Assembly: GCF_030408035.1 (NCBI RefSeq)
Contig: NZ_JASDCF010000005.1
Span: 62,001 to 126,000, forward strand
DNA from: Psychrobacter sp. APC 3426
Lineage (GTDB): Bacteria; Pseudomonadota; Gammaproteobacteria; Pseudomonadales; Moraxellaceae
Reading direction: 5' to 3'
DNA: 64,000 bases
Shown: piece by piece, positions 23,376 through 33,547 of the stretch
Layout: every line of letters starts with the position of its first letter
Position numbering within the stretch: position 1 is the first letter of the stretch
The notes under the pieces: model-generated
Seen by the model: the letters and a program-made list of their open reading frames with translations, nothing else
Told to the model about the DNA's origin: nothing
The model's database searches: none
Program-made: the position numbers and the translations under genes

Positions 23376-24296
23376 TTAGGACTGACGCTTATTAATCAAC
23401 GCACGCGCCACGCTTGACCCATTACGACGACCTAAAAAATCACTGATACGCTCGCCAGCGACGACTAATTTATCCAAGTCAATGCCAGTGCTGATACCCA
23501 TACCATGCAGCATATAAACTATGTCTTCAGTTGCGACATTACCCGTTGCGCCTTTGGCATAAGGGCAGCCGCCAAGTCCAGCCACTGAGGTATCAAATTC
23601 GCTGACGCCCATTTGTAAAGCGGCTAAAGTATTACTGACGGCTTGACCATAAGTATCATGGAAATGTCCTGATAGCATAGCGATGTCGGCATATTCTAAT
23701 GCGGCTTGTAGCGCGCGCTGTACTTTCAGCGGAGTACCAACACCAATGGTATCAGCAATACCAATCTGTTCTGAACCAATCTCAACCAAGCGCTTAGTCA
23801 CATAAGCCACTTGGCTAGGATCAATCTCGCCCTCGTAAGGACAGCCGACCGTACAAGAGATGACGCCGCGCACTTTGATGCCCTGCTCTTTTGCAGCAGC
23901 GGCAACGGGTGCAAAACGTTCAATACTTTCATCAATACTGCAATTGATGTTTTTTTGACTAAAGGTTTCACTGGCTGAGCCAAAAATTACTATTTCATCA
24001 GGACGATGCACAATAGCATTTTCAAAACCGCGCATATTGGGCACGAGTACCGAATAAATAACGTCATCACGCCTATTATCTGCAAGCACGGTCATCAGCT
24101 CACTGTTGTCACCCATTTGCGGCACCCACTTTGGCGAGACAAAGCTGGTCGCCTCGAGCTTTTTGACGCCTGCTGCGATTAAATCGTTGATAAGCGTTTG
24201 CTTAACCGCAGTTGGCACCGTCATGGACTCGTTTTGTAAGCCATCACGTGGGCTAACATCCACGATGGTGACGTGCTCTGGATACGGATGGCTCAT
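23376..24296 (-). CDS. liuE: Hydroxymethylglutaryl-CoA lyase
   Basis: Cleaves HMG-CoA to acetoacetate and acetyl-CoA, the last step of the leucine pathway (also called mvaB). The 306-residue TIM-barrel protein shows SPRDGLQNE with catalytic Arg17-Asp18, the metal-binding HFHD (211-214), and the active-site cysteine loop GLGGCPYAKG with Cys244. AAAGGA precedes the ATG. It sits 36 bases downstream of liuD in the same transcript. Confidence 0.95.
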   Translation of the reverse strand: MSHPYPEHVTIVDVSPRDGLQNESMTVPTAVKQTLINDLIAAGVKKLEATSFVSPKWVPQMGDNSELMTVLADNRRDDVIYSVLVPNMRGFENAIVHRPDEIVIFGSASETFSQKNINCSIDESIERFAPVAAAAKEQGIKVRGVISCTVGCPYEGEIDPSQVAYVTKRLVEIGSEQIGIADTIGVGTPLKVQRALQAALEYADIAMLSGHFHDTYGQAVSNTLAALQMGVSEFDTSVAGLGGCPYAKGATGNVATEDIVYMLHGMGISTGIDLDKLVVAGERISDFLGRRNGSSVARALINKRQS

Positions 24297-24332
24297 GGTT
24301 ATTATCCTTTCATTGTTCTTATACTTCGGCTC

Positions 24333-26444
24333 TTAAGCTTCGCTAGCTTCCGTGTCAATACGCAGCAGCTCATCACCATCTGCAACCGAGTCACCCGCCG
24401 CAAATAACAATTCTGCCACCACGCCGTCAGTTGGTGCGGTAATGGTATGTTCAATTTTCATCGCTTCGATAACGGCGAGTGGCTCGCCTTTCTTCACGCT
24501 ATCGCCGACAGCCACTTTGAAGGCAACGACCTGCCCTGGCATTGGTGACTTCAAACTACCGACCGCTGCAGACTCTTCGCCCACATGTGCCATAATATCA
24601 ATTAGCGTAATCTCGTCCCGACCGCTATCTGTGAACACATAAACGGTCTCATTATGTACCCAGCTCTGGGCGTTAATACGTGCGCCTTCTAGCCATAAAG
24701 TATGATTGTGTGCGTCACTGCTGGCGTAGCTGACTTCACTTTCATAAACACTCTCTGTCTGAGCGGCTACATTGACATTATCTTGAGTGTCGTTACTCGC
24801 GATCTCTTTTTCAATGATCAACGTAAAGCTGCTGGTATTTTCAGCACCCTTTTTACTGTCAGAATAATGTGCGTTGTGCCAATTGCTAATACGGGCGCTA
24901 TAAGCTTGCTCATCATAAACCAAGCTAAAAGATCTTGCATAAGCGTTATAAGCACGGAAACCAGTAGGCTTACTAAACGGATCTGCATCTGCGTCTTGTG
25001 CAATCCCTTCACTGGCAAGCTGCTGCGCGATAGCAGTAACAGCAAGCGTCGATAACTGAATCGGATGCTGATTAAACAGCTCGTCCGCCTCACGCTCTAT
25101 CAATGCGGTATCGAGATTAGCCTTACTAAACGACTCAGTATTGAGAATGTAGCGCAAAAATGCCACGTTAGTCGGCAAGCCAACGATGCGTGTTTGTCCC
25201 AGTGCTCGATCAAGCTTTGCCAATGCTTGCTCACGAGTGGGCGCATGAACGATAAGCTTAGCAATCATGGAGTCGTAGAACGGGCTAATGACATCACCCC
25301 CGCGTACCCCATCATCGATACGTACATCGGTAATGTTAAAGGTGCTGTGCTCAGGTTTTTGATAGGTAAATAAAGTACCTGTCGCTGGCAAAAAGCCATT
25401 GTCAGGGTTTTCTGCACAGATACGCGCTTCAATCGCATGACCATTAATCGCCAGCTCATCTTGCTGCTTAGGTAATGGCTGACCCGCGGCGACCAAGAGT
25501 TGCCACTCGACCAAATCGACACCAGTAATGGCTTCACTGACTGGATGCTCAACTTGCAAACGGGTATTCATCTCCATGAAATAAAAGTTCATAGAGCCTT
25601 CGCGCTGTTCAACGATAAACTCAACGGTACCCGCACCAAAATAATTGACCGCACGCGCCGCTTCAATTGCCGCTGTTCCCATCGCTTCACGCATGGTAGC
25701 GTCAACACCTGGAGCTGGCGCTTCCTCTAATACCTTTTGATGGCGGCGTTGTACCGAGCAATCACGCTCAAACAGATGCACATAATTGCCATGCGTATCA
25801 CCAAATACTTGAATTTCGATATGGCGTGGTTTTAGGGCGTACTTTTCAATCAATACTTGGTCATTGCCAAAACTGGTAATCGCTTCGCGGCGACAGGAGT
25901 CTAGTAAGTCAATAAAATCGCTGCTCTGCTCAACGATACGCATGCCTTTACCGCCACCGCCGGCACTGGCTTTAATCAGTACTGGATAGCCAATGCTGTC
26001 TGCTTGCTGCTTTAAAAACTGGGCATCTTGATTGTCACCATGATAACCCGGTATCAGTGGCACGCCAGCCGCTTCCATCAAACGCTTGGACTCAGATTTA
26101 CCGCCCATTGCGCGAATCGCATCAGCTGATGGTCCGATAAAGACCAAACCTGCATCCTGACAGGCTTGCGCAAAATCCGCATTTTCACTTAAAAACCCAT
26201 AACCTGGGTGAATCGCTTCTGCACCTGTCTCTTTAGCAATCGCAATGATAGCATCGCCTTTAAGATAGCTGTCTTTGGGAGACGATCCGCCCAAATAAAC
26301 GGCTTCATCACAGACAGCGACATGCTTAGCTTCACGGTCAGCATCAGAATAAACAGCGACGGTGTTTACACCCAGACGCTTGGCAGTTGCTGCAACACGG
26401 CAGGCAATTTCACCACGGTTGGCGATTAGAATTTTAGAAAACAT
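24333..26444 (-). CDS. liuD: Methylcrotonyl-CoA carboxylase biotin-containing (alpha) subunit
   Basis: Carries out ATP-dependent biotin carboxylation for conversion of 3-methylcrotonyl-CoA to 3-methylglutaconyl-CoA. Residues 1-450 form the biotin carboxylase (ATP-grasp loop KASAGGGGKGMRIV; EMNTRLQVEHPV). A variable middle part follows, and then the C-terminal biotinyl domain with EAMKIEH, where Lys663 is the biotin-attachment site. At 703 residues it is a little longer than typical owing to a polar stretch (about residues 540-610). It pairs with LiuB, encoded at 27661-29271, and needs BirA (20157-21107). Confidence 0.95.
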   Translation of the reverse strand: MFSKILIANRGEIACRVAATAKRLGVNTVAVYSDADREAKHVAVCDEAVYLGGSSPKDSYLKGDAIIAIAKETGAEAIHPGYGFLSENADFAQACQDAGLVFIGPSADAIRAMGGKSESKRLMEAAGVPLIPGYHGDNQDAQFLKQQADSIGYPVLIKASAGGGGKGMRIVEQSSDFIDLLDSCRREAITSFGNDQVLIEKYALKPRHIEIQVFGDTHGNYVHLFERDCSVQRRHQKVLEEAPAPGVDATMREAMGTAAIEAARAVNYFGAGTVEFIVEQREGSMNFYFMEMNTRLQVEHPVSEAITGVDLVEWQLLVAAGQPLPKQQDELAINGHAIEARICAENPDNGFLPATGTLFTYQKPEHSTFNITDVRIDDGVRGGDVISPFYDSMIAKLIVHAPTREQALAKLDRALGQTRIVGLPTNVAFLRYILNTESFSKANLDTALIEREADELFNQHPIQLSTLAVTAIAQQLASEGIAQDADADPFSKPTGFRAYNAYARSFSLVYDEQAYSARISNWHNAHYSDSKKGAENTSSFTLIIEKEIASNDTQDNVNVAAQTESVYESEVSYASSDAHNHTLWLEGARINAQSWVHNETVYVFTDSGRDEITLIDIMAHVGEESAAVGSLKSPMPGQVVAFKVAVGDSVKKGEPLAVIEAMKIEHTITAPTDGVVAELLFAAGDSVADGDELLRIDTEASEA

Positions 26445-26612
26445 AACTATCCCTGTGTCTTGTCGTTTTTATCGTTTTTAACATTCGTTTGTGACATTAA
26501 TAAATAATGATAAATAATAAAATCTAGGTTGATGTTGACGTGTGACTGTTTTTAAGAAAATGGCATTGATTGTTCATTTATCATCAATTTAACAAAAGTC
26601 TCTTTTCTACTA

Positions 26613-27407
26613 TTAATTTGCTGCCAGCCAATCAGGCTTGCGCTTCTGTAAAAAAGCTTGCACTCCTTCCTTACCTTGCTCTGATGAACGAATATCAGCG
26701 ATGCCTTTTACCGTAGCGGCAATCAAATCATCGGTAATGGGTGCGCCCGCTATTTCATGTAATAATTGTTTACAGGTCTTAACCGCATCAGGGCTGTTTT
26801 TGACCATTTTAGCGCAGAATGCAGCAACGGCATCATCAAGAGACTCTTCACTGACGCGCTCATGAATAAAGCCAAGTTTAAGTGCTTTTTTGGCATTAAA
26901 AATCTCAGCGCTTAAGAAATAACGTTGCGACGCTCTAGCACCTAGCGCTCTAATAACATAAGGACTAATCGTCGCAGGGGCTAACCCCAAACGGACTTCA
27001 CTCAAGCAAAAGTTCGCAATCTTGACGGCGATAGCCACATCACAAACAGCGACCAAACCCATGCCACCTGCATAGACATCGCCTTGAATAGCAGCAACCG
27101 TCGGCTTAGGACACTCATAAATGGTCTTAAGCATTTGCGCAAGCTTATCAGCATCGGCTAGGTTTTCTTCATAGCTATAATCCGCCATGGCGCACATCCA
27201 ATTAAGATCCGCACCAGCACAGAAAGCTTTACCAGCAGCAGCTAGCACAATGACTCGGACATTATCATCAGTGCCAAGCTTGTTAAATACATCCGTTAAT
27301 TCGGCAATCATTTCGTCATTAAAAGCATTACGTATCTCAGGGCGATTTAATGTCACCGTAGCGACGTGCTGCTCAATATCGACCAATAGGCTTTTATAAT
27401 TATTCAT
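26613..27407 (-). CDS. liuC: Methylglutaconyl-CoA hydratase (enoyl-CoA hydratase family)
   Basis: Hydrates 3-methylglutaconyl-CoA to HMG-CoA. The 264-residue crotonase-fold protein has LNRPEIRNAFNDEMI near residue 20, the oxyanion-hole stretch AFCAGADLNWM (about 61-71), and the second oxyanion region VYAGGMGLVAVCDVAIA. The specific assignment comes from its place between the two carboxylase subunit genes; on sequence alone it could be another enoyl-CoA hydratase. The 253-base gap to liuB holds a copy of the dispersed palindrome. Confidence 0.9.
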   Translation of the reverse strand: MNNYKSLLVDIEQHVATVTLNRPEIRNAFNDEMIAELTDVFNKLGTDDNVRVIVLAAAGKAFCAGADLNWMCAMADYSYEENLADADKLAQMLKTIYECPKPTVAAIQGDVYAGGMGLVAVCDVAIAVKIANFCLSEVRLGLAPATISPYVIRALGARASQRYFLSAEIFNAKKALKLGFIHERVSEESLDDAVAAFCAKMVKNSPDAVKTCKQLLHEIAGAPITDDLIAATVKGIADIRSSEQGKEGVQAFLQKRKPDWLAAN

Positions 27408-27520
27408 ATAGAGTTATCTCAATGTTTTGTGGTAACTTTTGCATGTCTTTTTTTACGGATAATTTTGCGTAATGTTCTTTTTTACTTCTAACACCGTCAT
27501 TCTATCTTCGAAAAGAAATG

Positions 27521-27594
27521 GGTGACTGGTAGAAATTTTCGCAGCCTCTGTCGGCGTAGGCACAGCACGCAAGAAAATTTTTTACCAATCGCGT
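27521..27594. repeat. Dispersed imperfect palindrome, copy C
   Basis: GACTGGTAGAAATTTTCGC at the left (27524-27542) mirrors GCAAGAAAATTTTTTACC at the right with few mismatches. The inner part CGCAGCCTCTGTCG...CACAGCACGCAAG matches copies A and B. It lies inside the liu operon, between liuB and liuC. Confidence 0.75.
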
Positions 27595-27660
27595 CTGACC
27601 TTAGTAACCCAGTTTTCATTTTAAACTAAAGCATTCTCTCATCAAAAGTAGAATACCAGT

Positions 27661-29271
27661 CTACATTCTAAAGACACCATAAGTCGTCTCTTCAATCGGG
27701 GCGTTATAGGCAGCGCTCAATCCTAAGGCTAATACATTACGAGTATCGGCAGGGTCAATCACCCCGTCATCCCAGAGACGTGCCGTCGCATAGTATGGGT
27801 GACCTTGTTTCTCATACATGTCCAGAATAGGCGCTTTAAAAGCAGCCTCATCTTCCGCACTCCATTCTTCGCCTTTACGATCGAAATTATCACGCTTGAC
27901 CGTTGCCAATACCGATGCTGCTTGCTCGCCGCCCATCACAGAGATACGGGCATTTGGCCACATCCATAAGAAGCGTGGACTATAAGCACGGCCACACATG
28001 CCGTAGTTACCGGCACCGAATGAACCACCGACAATGACGGTAAATTTCGGCACTTTGGCGTTGGCCACCGCCATCACCATCTTGGCGCCATGACGGGCAA
28101 TCCCTTCGTTTTCATATTTACGCCCGACCATAAAGCCGGTGATGTTTTGCAGGAATATCAATGGAATTTTACGCTTACAGCATAGCTCAATGAAGTGCGT
28201 GCCTTTTTGCGCCGACTCACTAAACAAGATGCCGTTGTTGGCGATGATGCCGACTGGCATACCTTCAATATGCGCAAACCCACAAACCAGCGTGGTACCA
28301 AAGCGCGCTTTAAACTCATCAAAGGCACTGTCATCAACGATACGAGCGATGATTTCTTTGATATCAAAGGGTTTGCGCTTATCCGTTGGAATGACGCCGT
28401 ATAGCTCTTTGGCATCATAGCGTGGTGGACGTGGTTTGATTTGATTTGGGATTTGCTTAGCAGGACGGTTTAGATGACTGACGATATTGCGCGCAATTGA
28501 CAACGCGTGAGTGTCGTTCTGCGCCAAGTGATCGACCACCCCTGACAGACGGGTATGCACATCGCCGCCGCCCAAGTCTTCAGCGGTGACCTCTTCACCC
28601 GTTGCTGCTTTCACGAGTGGCGGACCACCTAAAAAGATAGTGCCTTGGTCTTTAACAATAATAGACTCATCACTCATCGCTGGTACGTATGCACCGCCCG
28701 CCGTACAGCTACCCATGACTACGGCAATCTGTGGAATGCCTGCAGCGCTCATATTCGCCTGATTAAAAAAGATACGTCCAAAGTGCTCTTTATCTGGGAA
28801 CACGTCATCTTGGTTGGGTAAGTTTGCGCCGCCTGAATCCACCAAATATACACAAGGCAAATTATTTTCTTGAGCAATCTCTTGCGCCCGTAGGTGTTTT
28901 TTTACCGTCATTGGGTAATAAGTTCCGCCTTTTACCGTGGCATCATTACAGACAATCATACACTCAGTGCCGTTAATGCGACCGATACCAGCAATCACGC
29001 CAGCAGCGGGAATCTCTTCGCCATACATATCGTGCGCCGCCATCGGAGCCACTTCTAAAAATGGCGTACCCACATCAAGCAAACGCTCGACACGCTCACG
29101 AGGCAGCAGCTTGCCACGCGCTAGATGCTTAGCTCGCGCTCGCTCTGATCCGCCTTGAACGACTTTACGCAAGTGCACATATAGGTCATCGACTACCGCT
29201 TGCATGGCGGCACTGTTTTGCTGAAATTCAGCAGCGTTTGGACTCAGTTTACTGGTTATGATAGCGCTCAT
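27661..29271 (-). CDS. liuB: Methylcrotonyl-CoA carboxylase carboxyltransferase (beta) subunit
   Basis: Transfers the carboxyl group from biotin to 3-methylcrotonyl-CoA. The 536-residue protein has the two-part carboxyltransferase fold: acyl-CoA binding in the N-half ([17 protein letters not shown]) and the C-half with [18 protein letters not shown], typical of MCC beta subunits. AGGGATATC precedes the ATG. It is the first catalytic gene of the pathway after the two acyl-CoA synthetases. Confidence 0.95.
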   Translation of the reverse strand: MSAIITSKLSPNAAEFQQNSAAMQAVVDDLYVHLRKVVQGGSERARAKHLARGKLLPRERVERLLDVGTPFLEVAPMAAHDMYGEEIPAAGVIAGIGRINGTECMIVCNDATVKGGTYYPMTVKKHLRAQEIAQENNLPCVYLVDSGGANLPNQDDVFPDKEHFGRIFFNQANMSAAGIPQIAVVMGSCTAGGAYVPAMSDESIIVKDQGTIFLGGPPLVKAATGEEVTAEDLGGGDVHTRLSGVVDHLAQNDTHALSIARNIVSHLNRPAKQIPNQIKPRPPRYDAKELYGVIPTDKRKPFDIKEIIARIVDDSAFDEFKARFGTTLVCGFAHIEGMPVGIIANNGILFSESAQKGTHFIELCCKRKIPLIFLQNITGFMVGRKYENEGIARHGAKMVMAVANAKVPKFTVIVGGSFGAGNYGMCGRAYSPRFLWMWPNARISVMGGEQAASVLATVKRDNFDRKGEEWSAEDEAAFKAPILDMYEKQGHPYYATARLWDDGVIDPADTRNVLALGLSAAYNAPIEETTYGVFRM

Positions 29272-29415
29272 GATATCCCTTTTCTTTTATACGTAAATGC
29301 GAGTAGCTTTTTATGTTATGCGAGTTATTTTAACTGTTGTTTATTTTAAGCGTTACTCACATGATTAATCCGTGATTTTCAGGTCTGGTTATTTCATACC
29401 TGACAAGCAAGCTTA

Positions 29416-31170
29416 CTATAAGCCCAGCTCTTCTTTCATTTGTTCGATAATTTTATACTTTTGAATTTTGCCAGTGATAGTCATCGGGTATTCGGTCACA
29501 AAGCGATAGTAGGTCGGCACTTTATAATGAGCGATATGCTCGCTACAGAACTGGCGCACTTCTTCTTCAGTCAGGCAGTCAGGCTCTTTAGGAATAATCC
29601 ATGCGGCCAGTACTTCACCATAACGCTCATCTGGGATGCCAACGATTTGCACATCACGAATCTTTGGATGGCGATATAAATAGTTTTCAATCTCAACTGG
29701 ATAAATATTTTCACCGCCACGAATGACCATGTCTTTACTACGACCAACGATTTTGACATAGCCATCTTCGTCCATGGTCGCCAAATCGCCGGTATGCATC
29801 CAGCCATCTTGGATGGCTTCGCGGGTTTTAAAGCGGCTGCCCCAATAGCCTTTCATCACTGAATAACCACGGGTCAGGAGCTCGCCAGTTTCACCTAATG
29901 GTACAATCTCGCCCGTTTCGGTATCGACGACTTTAACTTCAAGCGCAGGTTGTACCAAACCAACGGTCGATACTTGCTTCTCAAGCGGCGTATGCTCATT
30001 GGTCTGGCAGGAAACGGGACTGGTCTCAGTCATGCCATAAGCAATGGTAACCTCACTCATATGCATCTTATCAATGACACGGCGCATGACTTCAATCGGA
30101 CAGCTAGAGCCGGCCATAATCCCAGTACGCAAGGTCGATAAATCAAAATTTTCAAATTCAGGATGGTCGAGCTCGGCGATAAACATCGTCGGTACGCCAT
30201 GCAGACCCGTACATTTTTCTTCTTCGACGGCTTGCAGCACTGATAACGGCTCAAAGCCATCGTTCGGATAGACGATACAACCGCCATGCGTCAGAATCGC
30301 AAAGTTGCCGAGCACCATACCGAAGCAATGGTATAGCGGTACTGGAATACACAGTCTGTCTTCCTCAGTGAGATTCATGGCCTCACCGATAAAGTAGCCG
30401 TTATTTAAGATATTGCGATGGCTTAACGTCGCGCCTTTTGGCGTCCCTGTCGTGCCACTGGTAAATTGGACGTTAATAGCATCCGTGTTTTTAAGCTGGG
30501 CTTGACGCTCGGCAACCCGTAGATCGTTGGCATCGCCTTCCGCCATCCAAGCAGAGAACTTCTGCATAAAACCAAACGCTTCATCAGAGTCTGGCTCATC
30601 AATCCAAATAATGCGTTCAATGGTTGGAATCTCGACCAAATCAAGCTGAGTATAATCTTTATGGTAAATCTCAGGACACAGCTCACGGATGAGACCTGCA
30701 TAGTCGCTGCTTTTGAAATGGCGCATGAGCACGAGTGCTGAGCAGCCGAGTTTATTTAACGCATATTGCAGCTCAAAGGTACGATAGGCAGGATTGATAT
30801 TGACGAGGATAACGCCGACTTTCGCGGTCGCTAATTGCATCAAGAGCCATTCAGCATTGTTGTGCGACCAGATACCGATGCGATCACCAATCTCAAGTCC
30901 CATCTCAATCATACTACTAGCCAGCTGATTGACACGCTGTTGTAACTCACGATACGTCCAGCGGATATTTTGATGGCGCACGACCAGTGCTTCGCGCTCT
31001 GGGTATTTTGAGACAATCGCATCAAAGAAATCACCAATAGTCGCTTCAATCAGCGGCACATCAGGACCTTTATCATAGCTTTGGGTAAGTGGCGCATTTG
31101 CTGAGCGCGCGCCCATATTGATGCTAGGAATATTTTTTAGAATGGTATCAAAATCAGGATTTTTAGTCAT
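29416..31170 (-). CDS. AMP-forming acyl-CoA synthetase, copy 2
   Basis: Activates a short- or medium-chain acid to its CoA thioester through an acyl-AMP intermediate. The 584-residue protein has the AMP-binding P-loop [29 protein letters not shown], and the C-terminal domain with [16 protein letters not shown] and the catalytic lysine in TGKIQKYK. It resembles the ACSF2/fatty-acyl-CoA ligase group. Its place in front of liuB suggests isovalerate or another branched acid as substrate (inference). It is a close paralogue of the gene just upstream at 31451-33238. It has its own promoter at 31264-31292. Confidence 0.92.
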   Translation of the reverse strand: MTKNPDFDTILKNIPSINMGARSANAPLTQSYDKGPDVPLIEATIGDFFDAIVSKYPEREALVVRHQNIRWTYRELQQRVNQLASSMIEMGLEIGDRIGIWSHNNAEWLLMQLATAKVGVILVNINPAYRTFELQYALNKLGCSALVLMRHFKSSDYAGLIRELCPEIYHKDYTQLDLVEIPTIERIIWIDEPDSDEAFGFMQKFSAWMAEGDANDLRVAERQAQLKNTDAINVQFTSGTTGTPKGATLSHRNILNNGYFIGEAMNLTEEDRLCIPVPLYHCFGMVLGNFAILTHGGCIVYPNDGFEPLSVLQAVEEEKCTGLHGVPTMFIAELDHPEFENFDLSTLRTGIMAGSSCPIEVMRRVIDKMHMSEVTIAYGMTETSPVSCQTNEHTPLEKQVSTVGLVQPALEVKVVDTETGEIVPLGETGELLTRGYSVMKGYWGSRFKTREAIQDGWMHTGDLATMDEDGYVKIVGRSKDMVIRGGENIYPVEIENYLYRHPKIRDVQIVGIPDERYGEVLAAWIIPKEPDCLTEEEVRQFCSEHIAHYKVPTYYRFVTEYPMTITGKIQKYKIIEQMKEELGL

Positions 31171-31263
31171 AACGAGTCCTTTCGTTTTACTTTATACGGT
31201 GCTTATTAATAGCCTGTGGGTATAGCGTTCTTCCTTGAACAGGTCTTACATAGCATGCAGCTA

Positions 31264-31292
31264 CTATAACGCCATCAATGAAAGGCTGTCAA
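31264..31292 (-). promoter_or_regulatory. Sigma-70 promoter upstream of acyl-CoA synthetase copy 2
   Basis: On the minus strand TTGACA (31292-31287), a 17-base spacer and TTATAG (31269-31264). The -10 box is 94 bases before the start codon. Confidence 0.72.
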
Positions 31293-31300
31293 TAATAGTA

Positions 31301-31313
31301 ATACATTATGTAT
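31301..31313. promoter_or_regulatory. Candidate operator upstream of copy 2 promoter
   Basis: A perfect 13-bp palindrome ATACAT-T-ATGTAT, 8 bases upstream of the -35 box. The GTATC half-site at 31310-31314 recurs upstream of the paralogue's promoter. The binding protein is unknown. Confidence 0.5.
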
Positions 31314-31385
31314 CATTTAAAAATAACGACACAAGAGTAATGCCTCAATGGTGACTAATCAACGAGTCTTTTATACGACCTAAGT

Positions 31386-31432
31386 TAGAAAAGCCAACTT
31401 TATACCATAATAGTAAAAAGCTGGCTTTTCCA
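31386..31432 (-). terminator. Possible terminator after acyl-CoA synthetase copy 1
   Basis: AAAAGCCAGCTTT pairs with AAAGTTGGCTTTT on the minus strand around a loop of about 15 bases, 20-60 bases downstream of the stop codon. The trailing T-run is short. Confidence 0.5.
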
Positions 31433-31450
31433 GTGATGAATAGTTTCAAA

Positions 31451-33238
31451 TCATTCCAAGCCCAACTCCTCTATCATTTGCTCAACAATTTTATATTTTT
31501 GAATTTTACCAGTGACGGTCATTGGGTATTCATCAACGAAACGAAAGTAGGTCGGCACTTTATAATGAGCAATGTGATCACGACAAAATTGACGCACTTC
31601 TTCTTCGCTTAAGCTACCTTGCTCTTTTGGAATAATCCATGCCGCCAATACTTCACCATACTTTTTATCAGGAACACCAACGATTTGTACATCACGAATT
31701 TTTGGATGGCGATAAAGATAGTTTTCGACTTCTACTGGATAGATATTTTCGCCACCACGAATGATCATATCTTTACTACGCCCAACCACAGTGATATAGC
31801 CATCTTCGTCCATCGTTGCCAAATCACCCGTGTGCATCCAACCATCCTGAATGGCTTTTCGGGTTTTAAAACGGCTGCCCCAATAGCCTTTCATGACCGC
31901 GTAGCCGTATGTCAGTAATTCGCCTGTTTCTCCAATCGGGACGACATCACCCGTTTCGGTATCGACGATTTTGACCTCAAGCGCTGGCAGCACCATCCCT
32001 ACTGTCGATACTCTCTTTTCAAGGGGCGTTTGCGAGCTGGTCTGACAAGAGGCTGGACTGGTCTCGGTCATGCCATAAGCAATCGTGACCTCGCTCATGT
32101 GCATCTTATCCATGACACGGCGCATGACCTCAATAGGACAGCTTGAGCCGCCCATAATACCGGTGCGCAGACTAGATAAATCAAAGCTATCAAATTCTGG
32201 ATGATCGAGTTCCGCGATAAACATCGTTGGCACCCCAAGCAGAGCAGTACACTTTTCTTCTTCCACCGTTTGCAATACTGTCAACGGATCAAAACCATCA
32301 TTGGGATACACCGCGCAACCACCGTGGGTCAAAATAGCTAAGTTGCCGCCCACCATGCCAAAACAGTGATAGAGTGGCAATGGGATACATAGCCTATCTT
32401 CTTCGGTGAGCCTCATTCCTTCGCCCATAAAATAGCCGTTATTTAGGATATTGCGATGCGTTAAGGTGGCGCCTTTCGGTGTGCCGGTCGTGCCACTGGT
32501 AAACTGCACACTAATAGCATCAGTGTTCTTAAGCAAGGCTTGGCGTTCCGCTACGCGAGGGTCGTTTGCATCTCCCTCTGCCATCCACGTAGAGAACTTC
32601 TGCATAAAATTAAAGTCCTCATCGCTTTCTGGTTCATCAATCCAAATAATGCGCTCAATGGTAGGAATTTCGACCAAATCAAGCTGATTATAGCTTTTAT
32701 GATAAATTTCAGGACATAGCTCACGAATCATTTGCGTATAATCACTGGTTTTAAAGTGACGCATCAATACCAATGCCGAGCAGCCCAGTTTATTCAGCGC
32801 ATATTGCAGCTCAAAGGTACGATAGGCAGGATTGATATTGACTAAGATGACGCCGATTTTTGCTGTCGCTAATTGCATCAGCAGCCATTCCGCATTGTTA
32901 TGCGACCAGATAGCGATACGATCCCCTATCTCAAGCCCCATCTCAATCATGGCACTGGCCAGTTGATTGACTTTTTCCTGTAGCTCGCGATACGTCCAGC
33001 GGATATTTTGATGGCGAGAAACCAAGGCTTCACGCTCAGGATATTTATTAACAATAGCATCGAAAAAGTCACCGATGGTCGCTTCAATCAGCGGCATATC
33101 AAGTCCTTTATCATGGCTTTGGGTGAGTGGCGCATTCGCTGAGCGCGCGCCTATATTGACTTTGGGAACATTACTTAGAATACTGTCATTAAGAGTATTC
33201 TCATTGAGAATATTGTCGAAATCGGTGTGCTGAGTCAT
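31451..33238 (-). CDS. AMP-forming acyl-CoA synthetase, copy 1
   Basis: A 595-residue paralogue of the next gene downstream. Most of the chain is identical by eye after the first 30 residues, so this is a tandem duplication. It carries the same P-loop ([18 protein letters not shown]), YGMTETSPA and [16 protein letters not shown] motifs and the C-terminal TGKIQKYK. It has an extra 11 residues near the N-terminus, with an imperfect NEN/NDS repeat. AAAGGA precedes the ATG. The substrate is inferred to be a branched or medium-chain acid; how the two copies differ cannot be read directly. Confidence 0.92.
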   Translation of the reverse strand: MTQHTDFDNILNENTLNDSILSNVPKVNIGARSANAPLTQSHDKGLDMPLIEATIGDFFDAIVNKYPEREALVSRHQNIRWTYRELQEKVNQLASAMIEMGLEIGDRIAIWSHNNAEWLLMQLATAKIGVILVNINPAYRTFELQYALNKLGCSALVLMRHFKTSDYTQMIRELCPEIYHKSYNQLDLVEIPTIERIIWIDEPESDEDFNFMQKFSTWMAEGDANDPRVAERQALLKNTDAISVQFTSGTTGTPKGATLTHRNILNNGYFMGEGMRLTEEDRLCIPLPLYHCFGMVGGNLAILTHGGCAVYPNDGFDPLTVLQTVEEEKCTALLGVPTMFIAELDHPEFDSFDLSSLRTGIMGGSSCPIEVMRRVMDKMHMSEVTIAYGMTETSPASCQTSSQTPLEKRVSTVGMVLPALEVKIVDTETGDVVPIGETGELLTYGYAVMKGYWGSRFKTRKAIQDGWMHTGDLATMDEDGYITVVGRSKDMIIRGGENIYPVEVENYLYRHPKIRDVQIVGVPDKKYGEVLAAWIIPKEQGSLSEEEVRQFCRDHIAHYKVPTYFRFVDEYPMTVTGKIQKYKIVEQMIEELGLE

Positions 33239-33372
33239 AACGAATCCTTTCGTTTTGCTGTTAGTTTTATTATTTTATTGCCCTATGTGCATGTAATGCG
33301 CTGCTAAGGTAAATATTTTTCCTTGAATACTCTTTATCGCTATATTTATAGCTTTCTAGTTACCTCCTAACC

Positions 33373-33402
33373 AATATAGCGCCTAAAAGAAAAGACTGTC
33401 AA
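33373..33402 (-). promoter_or_regulatory. Sigma-70 promoter upstream of acyl-CoA synthetase copy 1
   Basis: On the minus strand TTGACA (33402-33397), an 18-base spacer and TATATT (33378-33373). The layout matches the promoter of copy 2, as expected from a duplication that included the control region. Confidence 0.72.
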
Positions 33403-33410
33403 TCATAACT

Positions 33411-33440
33411 GATACAGCACGTATCGATTATGATTGATAC
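33411..33440. promoter_or_regulatory. Candidate operator with three GATAC/GTATC half-sites
   Basis: GATAC at 33411-33415, GTATC at 33421-33425 and GATAC at 33436-33440 make two overlapping inverted repeats just upstream of the -35 box. The 20-base palindrome at 33421-33440 has only two mismatched pairs. It probably binds a transcription factor of the liu cluster. Confidence 0.5.
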
Positions 33441-33485
33441 AACGTATTATCAAGTCGATAACTAATGCAAAAAATGCGATAGCCA

Positions 33486-33526
33486 TAAAAAAAGCCAGTG
33501 CTGCATTAGGTTTGCAGCACTGGCTA
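33486..33526 (-). terminator. Rho-independent terminator of the rubredoxin reductase-like gene
   Basis: A perfect 12-bp stem AGCCAGTGCTGC/GCAGCACTGGCT (33493-33504 with 33514-33525), then TTTTTTT on the minus strand. Confidence 0.88.
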
Positions 33527-33547
33527 TGGTGTAGAGATTTTTAATAG

